Assembly: GCA_004356305.1 (NCBI GenBank) | Contig: SMXJ01000044.1 | Coordinates: forward strand, 1-11,723 | Length of the DNA stretch: 11,723 nt | Source of the DNA: Bacteroidota bacterium | GTDB lineage: Bacteria; Bacteroidota; Bacteroidia; Flavobacteriales; Flavobacteriaceae | Reading direction: 5' to 3' | Notes under the pieces: generated by a model | Told to the model about the DNA's origin: nothing | The model's database searches: none | The model's input: only the letters and a program-made list of their open reading frames with translations | Made by a program: the position numbers and the translations under genes | Shown: positions 6,524 through 11,723 of the stretch, in pieces | Numbering within the stretch: the stretch's first letter is position 1 | Layout: every line of letters begins with the position of its first letter

Positions 6524-7783
6524 ATGACGAGATTGATACTTATTGTTTTTACCCTATTCTTTTCAATACAAAGTTTCGCATCCTATATCTTGATACCCAT
6601 GGATGCCGTAAGTCAGGCTGAACATCTAAAAGCATACGGAATTACCTACTGGACGCTGGAGCGACAATTAAAGGTAAAGTGGTTGCTCAATTACCGAGGG
6701 GGTTCTTTCCTATTGCCTGATGCACCGGATATAAGAAAGGAATGCCAGATAAGAGGGGTTACCTTTGAAGTAATCAGTGATTCGCGGGCCACTCAAATTC
6801 TTGAAGAGATAAGCAGTCCGTCACAAAATATGGAGGCGGTGGTATTGGAAAAAGCACCAAGAATTGCTGTGTACTCGCCCAAAGGAAATCAGCCCTGGGA
6901 TGATGCTGTGACCATGGTGTTGAGCTATGCTGAGATCCCTTACGAAGTAGTATATGATGAAGAAGTATTGAGTGATCATCTATTGTTGTATGATTGGCTT
7001 CATTTGCACCACGAGGATTTTACCGGGCAATACGGAAAATTTTATCGTGCCTATCGTGCTGCACCCTGGTACATTCAGAATAAAAAAGAGGCGGAGGCCT
7101 TGGCGACCAAATTAGGATATAGCAAAGTTTCGGAAGCTAAAAGGGATGTGGCCTTGAAAATAAGAGATTACGTTATAGGTGGAGGCTTTATGTTCGCGAT
7201 GTGTAGCGCTGCCGATAGCTTCGATATTGCACTCGCTGCTCAAGGAGTGGATATATGTGAACCCATGTTCGATGGTGACCCCAGTGAATCGGGGTACCAA
7301 AGTAAAATCGATTTTAATAGAACCTTTGCATTTAAAGACTTTATTCTGGAGCGCAGTCCTATGGTGTACGAGTTTTCATCTATCGATATGACAGTCAAAA
7401 GGCGAATTAAAAAAGAATTGGACTATTTCAGTTTGATGGATTTTTCGGCTAAGTGGGATCCTATCCCCTGTATGTTGGTTCAAAACCATACATCACTGGT
7501 AAAAGGTTTTATGGGACAAACCACCTCTTTCGACAGAAAAAATGTTAAGGCAAATGTATTGGTGATGGGTGAAAACAAGACCAATGGCGAGGCGAGATAC
7601 ATTCATGGAATTCGCGGGAAGGGATTCTATACATTTTATGGTGGACATGACCCTGAGGATTACCAGCATAGGGTAGGGGATCCCAAAACAGAGCTCGCGT
7701 TGCACCCCAATTCTCCGGGTTACCGACTGATCCTGAACAATGTGCTGTTTCCTGCAGCGAAGAAGAAAAAACAGAAGACCTGA
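6524..7783 (+). CDS. Predicted exported protein of the flavobacterial 'asparagine synthetase B'-labelled family; function unknown
   Basis: The 419-residue protein begins with a typical signal peptide: a positive start, a hydrophobic core, and a likely cut after SFA at residue 19. It should therefore act in the periplasm or envelope. From memory, flavobacterial homologues are commonly labelled asparagine synthetase B. This protein has neither the Cys2 glutaminase N-terminus nor the SGGLDS ATP-pyrophosphatase motif, so that label is unsupported. Visible blocks are YGITYWTLERQLKVKWLLNY (38-57), RIAVYSPKG near 113-121, a glycine-rich GGGFMFAMCSAADSFD (219-234) centred on C227, and FYTFYGGHDPEDYQHR (368-383) with H375 and H382. 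The order of an N-terminal beta-strand, a Cys at a glycine-rich turn and a later His is reminiscent of class I amidotransferase or ThuA-like folds, but this is only inference. The basic tail AAKKKKQKT is unusual. A strong terminator follows at once. Confidence 0.8.
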   Translation: MTRLILIVFTLFFSIQSFASYILIPMDAVSQAEHLKAYGITYWTLERQLKVKWLLNYRGGSFLLPDAPDIRKECQIRGVTFEVISDSRATQILEEISSPSQNMEAVVLEKAPRIAVYSPKGNQPWDDAVTMVLSYAEIPYEVVYDEEVLSDHLLLYDWLHLHHEDFTGQYGKFYRAYRAAPWYIQNKKEAEALATKLGYSKVSEAKRDVALKIRDYVIGGGFMFAMCSAADSFDIALAAQGVDICEPMFDGDPSESGYQSKIDFNRTFAFKDFILERSPMVYEFSSIDMTVKRRIKKELDYFSLMDFSAKWDPIPCMLVQNHTSLVKGFMGQTTSFDRKNVKANVLVMGENKTNGEARYIHGIRGKGFYTFYGGHDPEDYQHRVGDPKTELALHPNSPGYRLILNNVLFPAAKKKKQKT

Positions 7784-7799
7784 TATTAATAATTGGAAA

Positions 7800-7828
7800 A
7801 AAAATCCCGCTCATCGAGCGGGATTTTT
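7800..7828. terminator. Bidirectional intrinsic terminator between convergent genes
   Basis: A perfect 13-base-pair stem (7800-7812 with 7816-7828) closes a 3-base loop. The GC-rich core CCCGCTC/GAGCGGG is flanked by A-run and T-run arms, so each strand reads hairpin plus U-tract. It lies between the stop of the exported-protein gene (7783) and the stop of rplT (7863), and can end transcription from both sides. Confidence 0.93.
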
Positions 7829-7862
7829 AGCGAAATAATGTGATTATGAATAGGCTTCCGCC

Positions 7863-8207
7863 TTACTTTACTTTGTTCACTATTGCTTCAAAAGCTTCAG
7901 GGTGATTCATCGCTAAATCTGCAAGAACTTTACGGTTCAATTCGATTTCATTCGCTTTTAATTTACCCATAAACTGTGAGTAAGACATTCCGTGTTGACG
8001 AGCACCTGCATTAATACGGGTGATCCACAATGCACGAAACGTTCTCTTTTTTGCACGACGGTCTCTGTATGAATACAGCATAGCCTTATCAACGGCATTT
8101 TTTGCAACGGTCCATACGTTTTTACGTCTTCCAAAGTATCCTTTGGCTTGCTTGATAACCTTTTTTCTTCGGGCTCTCTTCGCAACTGAATTTACTGATC
8201 TTGGCAT
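7863..8207 (-). CDS. rplT: 50S ribosomal protein L20
   Basis: L20 is needed early in assembly of the large ribosomal subunit, where it binds 23S rRNA. The 114-residue product has the basic N-terminal arm (MPRSVNSVAKRARRKKVIKQ), the GYFGRRKN block at 23-30, and the globular C-terminal domain with LWITRINAGARQHGMSY (60-76). The length is normal (118 in E. coli). It is the last gene of the thrS-infC-rpmI-rplT operon, 103 bases after rpmI, which is longer than the usual gap. In E. coli, L20 represses rpmI-rplT translation; whether that holds here is not visible. Confidence 0.98.
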   Translation of the reverse strand: MPRSVNSVAKRARRKKVIKQAKGYFGRRKNVWTVAKNAVDKAMLYSYRDRRAKKRTFRALWITRINAGARQHGMSYSQFMGKLKANEIELNRKVLADLAMNHPEAFEAIVNKVK

Positions 8208-8233
8208 AATTTACTTGTTTTTTGTAGTAGGCG

Positions 8234-8246
8234 GTCGATAATCGAC
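8234..8246 (-). other. Small hairpin in the rpmI-rplT spacer
   Basis: GTCGA-TAA-TCGAC is a 5-base-pair stem in the 103-base spacer (8208-8310) between rpmI and rplT. A wider pairing GTAGT (8224-8228) with ACTAC (8269-8273) could enclose it. There is no U-tract on the minus strand, so it is not a terminator. It may shape translation of rplT or mRNA processing. Confidence 0.35.
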
Positions 8247-8310
8247 ACTTGGTCATAAATCATATGGCACTACTCCAGGGTTATAAAATTTGTTTTAACC
8301 GGTTACGCAA

Positions 8311-8508
8311 TTACTTCAAACGAAGCATTTGTTTAACATTACTTCGGTCACTCTTGTCCACCATGGTAAAATGAGTTAACACACGCTTGCGTTTCTTCGA
8401 TTTCTTGGTTAAGATATGACTCTTAAACGCATGCTTTCTTTTGATCTTACCAGTACCTGTAAGCTTAAAACGCTTCTTAGCACTGGATTTTGTTTTTTGT
8501 TTAGGCAT
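8311..8508 (-). CDS. rpmI: 50S ribosomal protein L35
   Basis: L35 is a small basic protein of the large ribosomal subunit. The 65-residue product starts MPKQKTKSSAKKRF and continues KLTGTGKIKRKHAFKSHILTKK in pieces that match the family throughout. The usual bacterial length is 64-66. A longer reading from 8544 adds 12 residues not found in L35, so the ATG at 8508 is chosen. It lies 76 bases after infC in a spacer that contains two hairpins. Confidence 0.97.
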   Translation of the reverse strand: MPKQKTKSSAKKRFKLTGTGKIKRKHAFKSHILTKKSKKRKRVLTHFTMVDKSDRSNVKQMLRLK

Positions 8509-8538
8509 CTTTCCTACTTTTTTACTATTTCGCTTTGC

Positions 8539-8582
8539 CCTCAAACGAGGAACTTCTTTATAATTGCTTCGAACATTCGAAG
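8539..8582 (-). other. Two hairpins in the infC-rpmI spacer
   Basis: Two bases after the infC stop, the minus strand reads CTTCGAA-TG-TTCGAAG (8582-8567), a near-perfect palindrome. Further on, CCTC-GTTT-GAGG (8550-8539) forms a second small stem. Neither is followed by a U-tract. In E. coli the region before rpmI carries the L20 repression site, so a regulatory or processing role is possible but not shown. Confidence 0.4.
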
Positions 8583-8584
8583 GG

Positions 8585-9148
8585 TTATTTCTTTTTAGGA
8601 GCGAGGAACATCGTCATTCGCTTACCTTCCAATCTAGGCATTTGTTCAACCTTTCCATATTCTTCCAAATCTCTCGCTAATCGTAACAAGAGAATTTCCC
8701 CCCTGTCCTTATAGATGATAGACCGTCCTTTGAAGAATACATAGGCTTTTAACTTTGCTCCATCTTTCAAGAACTTTTCCCCATGCTTTTTCTTGAATTG
8801 ATAGTCGTGATCATCCGTATTAGGGCCAAACCTGATTTCTTTGATAGTTACCTTAGTCGCCTTTGATTTTAATGCTTTTTCTCTCTTCTTTTGCTCGTAA
8901 ACAAATTTCTTATAATCCATTATCTTGCAAACCGGTGGGGCTGCATTTGGAGAGATTTCAACAAGATCTTCTTCTATTTCATTTGCAATATCCAATGCTT
9001 CCTGTATTGAATACACACCTACTTCCACATTGTCACCAACAAGGCGCACCTCTTGTGCGCGGATTTTTTCATTAATCCGGTGCTTATCCTCTTTGATAAT
9101 TCTGGCTGGGCCTCGACTTCTTTTTCTTCGTATAGCTATGACTAAAAT
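8585..9148 (-). CDS. infC: Translation initiation factor IF-3, with a non-canonical start codon
   Basis: IF-3 binds the 30S subunit, keeps the subunits apart and checks the start codon and initiator tRNA. The conserved body runs from HRINEKIRAQEVRLVGDN through VEISPNAAPPVCKIMDYKKF (the IF-3 signature) to MPRLEGKRMTMFLAPKKK. The frame is open upstream to a TAA at 9154-9152, and no ATG, GTG or TTG occurs before the conserved N-terminus (IRRKRSRGPARIIKEDKHRINEK). The start is therefore most likely ATT at 9148-9146 (187 residues) or ATA at 9139-9137 (184 residues). A GTG at 9049 would remove the conserved RINEKIRAQE segment and is rejected. E. coli infC also starts with a rare AUU, which IF-3 itself discriminates against, giving feedback control. 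The gene starts about 8 bases after thrS. Confidence 0.93.
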   Translation of the reverse strand: MLVIAIRRKRSRGPARIIKEDKHRINEKIRAQEVRLVGDNVEVGVYSIQEALDIANEIEEDLVEISPNAAPPVCKIMDYKKFVYEQKKREKALKSKATKVTIKEIRFGPNTDDHDYQFKKKHGEKFLKDGAKLKAYVFFKGRSIIYKDRGEILLLRLARDLEEYGKVEQMPRLEGKRMTMFLAPKKK

Positions 9149-9156
9149 ATATTAAG

Positions 9157-11100
9157 TTAAACGTTAAATTCTTTTATGGTTTGTTTTATTTCGTCCTTGA
9201 TTAATTTTGTAAAATCTTTCACTTTCATAGTGCCTATATCTCCTTCGCTATGCTTCCGTACCGAAATGGTCCCATCCTTTTCTTCCTGTTCTCCTACGAT
9301 CAGCATATAGGGGATCTTGTTCATCTCAGCCTCCCGTATTTTCTTACCTATCGTCTCGTTCCTATTATCTATAAGGGCGCGAATTTCGTCAATTTCTAAC
9401 AAATTTAAAACTTTTTGGGCGTATTTCTCATATTTTTCACTTAATGATAAAATGCTGACCTGATCCGGTATTAACCAAAGTGGGAAATTACCTCCGGTAT
9501 GTTCCAGTAAAATAGCAACAAATCGTTCCATACTTCCGAAGGGTGCCCGATGGATCATCACTGGACGGTGCATTTTATTATCGCTGCCTTTATACTGAAG
9601 ATCAAATCGTTCCGGTAAATTATAATCCACCTGAATTGTACCCATCTGCCACTGTCTTCCCAAGGCATCCTTTACTATAAAGTCCAGCTTTGGACCATAG
9701 AAAGCAGCCTCACCGGTTACGATCTCATAATCCAGCCCTTTTTCTTCTGCGGCATTGATAATGGCGCGTTCAGCTTTATCCCAATTGGCGACATCACCAA
9801 TATATTTTTCAGGATTTTCAGGATCCCTCAGAGATACTTGAGTGCGGAAGTTTCCGAAGCCCAAAGAACCAAAAACATAAAGTACCAGGTCTATAACGTT
9901 TTTAAACTCCTGGTCTAATTGGTCGGGAGCACAGAATATATGGGCGTCATCCTGAGTAAAACCTCGCACACGGGTCAAACCATGAAGCTCGCCGCTTTGC
10001 TCGTATCTATAAACCGTACCAAACTCGGCATAACGCTTCGGCAGATCTTTATACGACCAGGGGCTGCTTTTGTAGATTTCACAATGATGAGGACAGTTCA
10101 TAGGCCGAAGTAAAAACTCCTCGTCTTCTTTTGGAGTTTTTATGGGTTGAAAGCTCTTTTCTCCATATTTCGCATAATGACCAGACGTAACATAAAGTTC
10201 TTTTAGTCCGATATGCGGAGTAATTACCATTTCATAACCGGCTTTCTTTTGTGCTTTTTTAAGAAAATCTTCCAGTCGCTCCCGGAGCGCAGCGCCTTTT
10301 GGTAGCCAAAGAGGTAATCCCTGTCCTACTTTTTTAGAAAAAGTAAATAGTTCCAGCTCTTTACCTAGTTTTCTGTGGTCCCGTTTTTTTGCTTCTTCGA
10401 GTAAGGAGAGATATTCGGATAATTCCTTTTGTTTTGGAAAAGAAATTCCATAAACCCTGGTGAGCTGTTTGTTGTTTTCATCACCCTTGTAATAGGCGCC
10501 GGCCACACTCAGGACCTTGACAGCTTTTACAATACCGGTATTCGGAATGTGGCCCCCTTTGCAGAGGTCGGTAAATGTATCGTGATCACAAAAGCTAATA
10601 GTTCCATCATCAAGACCCTCAACCAGTTCTAATTTATATTCGTTCTTACCTTTATAAAAAGCGAGGGCTTCAGCTTTAGTCGCAGAGCGCATTTTGAATT
10701 CATGCTTTCCTCTCGCAATCTCTAACATTTTATCTTCGATCGCCTTAAAATCTTTTTCTGAAATTGTATCATCGCCCAGATCCACGTCATAGTAAAATCC
10801 TCTTTCTATAGCAGGACCCACCCAAAGTTTTATTTTTGGGTACAAGGATTCCAATGCTTGCGCTAAAATATGTGCAGATGAATGCCAAAATGCCTTCTTT
10901 CCTTCTTCATCTCTCCAGGTGTATAACACCAAATTACCATCCTCCGTTAGCTGCGTAGAGGCCTCTACGATCACATCATTGAACGATGCCGAAATCACAT
11001 TGCGTGCCAACCCTTCACTAATGCTCAATGCAACATCCATTGGACTCACTCCAGCTTCAAATTTTGTAACGTTACCATCCGGTAATGTAATTGCGATCAT
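9157..11100 (-). CDS. thrS: Threonine-tRNA ligase
   Basis: ThrRS charges tRNA-Thr with threonine and edits away mischarged serine. The 647 residues (642 in E. coli) contain a TGS domain (about 1-61), an editing domain with HxxxH (H73, H77) and CxGGH (C180, H184), a class II catalytic core, and a C-terminal anticodon-binding domain (from about 545). The catalytic zinc ligands are C336 in RPMNCPHH, H387 in FTQDDAHIF and H517 in MIHRAPFGSMERF, which also carries class II motif 3. Motif 2 is around 377-388. Nothing is missing. It is the first gene of the thrS-infC-rpmI-rplT operon and has a short leader of about 15 bases. That leaves no room for a T-box riboswitch or an E. coli-like operator. Confidence 0.98.
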   Translation of the reverse strand: MIAITLPDGNVTKFEAGVSPMDVALSISEGLARNVISASFNDVIVEASTQLTEDGNLVLYTWRDEEGKKAFWHSSAHILAQALESLYPKIKLWVGPAIERGFYYDVDLGDDTISEKDFKAIEDKMLEIARGKHEFKMRSATKAEALAFYKGKNEYKLELVEGLDDGTISFCDHDTFTDLCKGGHIPNTGIVKAVKVLSVAGAYYKGDENNKQLTRVYGISFPKQKELSEYLSLLEEAKKRDHRKLGKELELFTFSKKVGQGLPLWLPKGAALRERLEDFLKKAQKKAGYEMVITPHIGLKELYVTSGHYAKYGEKSFQPIKTPKEDEEFLLRPMNCPHHCEIYKSSPWSYKDLPKRYAEFGTVYRYEQSGELHGLTRVRGFTQDDAHIFCAPDQLDQEFKNVIDLVLYVFGSLGFGNFRTQVSLRDPENPEKYIGDVANWDKAERAIINAAEEKGLDYEIVTGEAAFYGPKLDFIVKDALGRQWQMGTIQVDYNLPERFDLQYKGSDNKMHRPVMIHRAPFGSMERFVAILLEHTGGNFPLWLIPDQVSILSLSEKYEKYAQKVLNLLEIDEIRALIDNRNETIGKKIREAEMNKIPYMLIVGEQEEKDGTISVRKHSEGDIGTMKVKDFTKLIKDEIKQTIKEFNV

Positions 11101-11119
11101 ATGGTAAATAATTAAGCCG

Positions 11120-11150
11120 CAAAGATACTACGACTTTCTTCGTTTTACAA
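11120..11150 (-). promoter_or_regulatory. Predicted promoter of the thrS-infC-rpmI-rplT operon
   Basis: On the minus strand this reads TTG (11150-11148), a 20-base spacer, then TATCTTTG (11127-11120), a full Bacteroidota consensus. Transcription should start near 11113-11116, just ahead of the thrS ATG at 11100. Confidence 0.7.
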
Positions 11151-11216
11151 TAACCAAAGTTGTCTTTCTGGTTTGTTTTTCTTTTGACAAAGCACAACTA
11201 TGTGGTATAATTATTT

Positions 11217-11293
11217 GGGCATTCCCCCACCTCAGGCGGGGTTGGGCTTCCCGATAACTATCTGGATGACGGCACAGGGCATGCATGCCTAAC
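11217..11293. repeat. GC-rich, hairpin-forming intergenic island
   Basis: This stretch is clearly richer in G+C than its AT-rich surroundings. It contains an imperfect stem CCCC..GGGG (11225-11241), a pair of inverted 7-mers GTTGGGC (11241-11247) and GCCTAAC (11287-11293, one wobble), an imperfect CCCGAT/ATCTGG stem (11250-11265) and the perfect 12-base palindrome GGCATGCATGCC (11278-11289). It encodes nothing convincing. It could be a dispersed repeat unit or a remnant of one. Only one copy is visible here. Confidence 0.45.
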
Positions 11294-11447
11294 GTAAGTT
11301 GAGATATCCCTAACCTAAATAGGATAATCTGGAGTGTATATATATAGGTATAAAAGTTGATGATAAAATTCCTTAGAGATAAACTCACGTCTTTCAATGC
11401 GTTAGTGTTTTTAGCAATAAAAAGTTGAAAAAAAAGTGGATATTAAG

Positions 11448-11478
11448 TTTGTGAAAAGAGAAAAGCAATTTATATTTG
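11448..11478 (+). promoter_or_regulatory. Predicted upstream rRNA-type promoter (P-up)
   Basis: TTTG (11448-11451), a 19-base spacer and TATATTTG (11471-11478) match the Bacteroidota consensus exactly. The downstream sequence GCAACCGCTTTAAAAAGGA closely resembles that of the second promoter 116 bases further on. Confidence 0.65.
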
Positions 11479-11564
11479 CAACCGCTTTAAAAAGGAAATA
11501 ATTGCCTTAAAAAGTGAGGCAAAACCAACGGTCTTTAAAATCTAGATTTATTTTTTAAAAAATA

Positions 11565-11594
11565 TTGTAGGTTCAAATTACTGTTGTATATTTG
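11565..11594 (+). promoter_or_regulatory. Predicted proximal rRNA-type promoter (P-down)
   Basis: TTG (11565-11567), a 19-base spacer and TATATTTG (11587-11594) match the consensus exactly. GCACCCGCAAAAAGGA follows. The TATATTTGCACCCGC form is, as I remember it, typical of strong stable-RNA promoters in flavobacteria. It is preceded by an A/T-rich tract (11545-11565) that could act as an UP-like element. Confidence 0.7.
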
Positions 11595-11599
11595 CACCC

Positions 11600-11723
11600 G
11601 CAAAAAGGACGAGTGACTATTATAAACACGAGTTGTTTAGTAGCGAGATTTAAGTTATTTGAAATATTGAAATTGACAGCGTATAGAGTTGATCATTTAT
11701 GATCAATTTTTTACAAAGAACTA
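11600..11723 (+). other. Probable 5' leader of a ribosomal RNA operon, cut by the window end
   Basis: After the proximal promoter no protein start is found. The stretch GAAATATTGAAATTGACAGCG (11661-11681, described in two parts: GAAATATTG then AAATTGACAGCG) resembles the leader just before 16S rRNA in Flavobacteriaceae. The 16S gene itself, with its AGAGTTTGATC start, is not inside the window, so this is inference from the leader and promoters. Confidence 0.5.
11685..11712 (+). other. Terminator-like hairpin in the presumed rRNA leader
   Basis: TTGATCA (11689-11695), loop TTTA, TGATCAA (11700-11706), then six T. G-U and A-U pairs can lengthen the stem to 11 pairs using 11685-11688 and 11707-11710. 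The stem has few GC pairs, so termination would be weak. It may instead be an attenuator, an antitermination target or a processing stem. Confidence 0.45.

Noticed and set aside
8509..8544. N-terminal extension of rpmI
   Set aside because: The extra 12 residues are not part of L35. The family starts at MPKQKTKSS, which fits the ATG at 8508.
8585..9049. infC starting at the GTG at 9049
   Set aside because: This start would cut off RINEKIRAQE and the basic N-terminal segment, which are conserved in IF-3 and are encoded in frame upstream.
11241..11293. Integron attC site suggested by GTTGGGC and GCCTAAC
   Set aside because: In attC the RYYYAAC core comes first and GTTRRRY last. Here the order is reversed on both strands, and no integrase or cassette is present.
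11128..11397. 89-residue open frame on the minus strand upstream of thrS
   Set aside because: It runs across the GC-rich hairpin island and contains the thrS promoter spacer. The protein has no recognisable feature and no promoter of its own.

Overview
The window looks like chromosomal core DNA from a Flavobacteriaceae-type Bacteroidota. The evidence is low G+C, promoters of the form TTG-N16..20-TAnnTTTG rather than the E. coli type, no strong Shine-Dalgarno sequences, an apparently split transketolase, and protein sequences of flavobacterial character. I see no transposase, phage gene, CRISPR array or tRNA. No gene looks foreign.

Layout from left to right. The 5' part of a minus-strand transketolase N-terminal subunit gene (1-330) is cut by the window edge and diverges from a plus-strand operon. 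That operon is tgt (tRNA-guanine transglycosylase), an LptF/LptG-type permease and an EamA-type exporter; these three genes overlap one another. Next come accA (acetyl-CoA carboxylase alpha subunit) and dnaB (replicative helicase), each with its own promoter. They are followed by a gene for a predicted exported protein of 419 residues whose relatives are, from memory, often labelled 'asparagine synthetase B', although it lacks the features of that enzyme. A strong hairpin at 7800-7828 serves as terminator for both strands. It separates this block from the minus-strand translation operon thrS-infC-rpmI-rplT, read from 11100 down to 7863. The last ~600 bases hold no convincing gene. They contain the thrS promoter, a GC-rich hairpin-forming island (about 11217-11293), and two near-identical tandem promoters in a context typical of the leader of a ribosomal RNA operon, whose 16S gene would start just beyond the right edge.

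Most genes are housekeeping: tRNA modification, translation initiation, ribosome assembly, threonine charging, replication, fatty acid synthesis and lipopolysaccharide export. I found no clear undescribed multi-gene system. The points most worth a second look are local: Tgt has lost all three cysteine zinc ligands; infC has no ATG, GTG or TTG codon upstream of its conserved N-terminus and probably starts at ATT or ATA; DnaB ends in an SSB-like acidic tip; the exported 419-residue protein may have a Cys/His amidotransferase-like fold; and the presumed rRNA promoter region carries duplicated promoters and a terminator-like hairpin in the leader.
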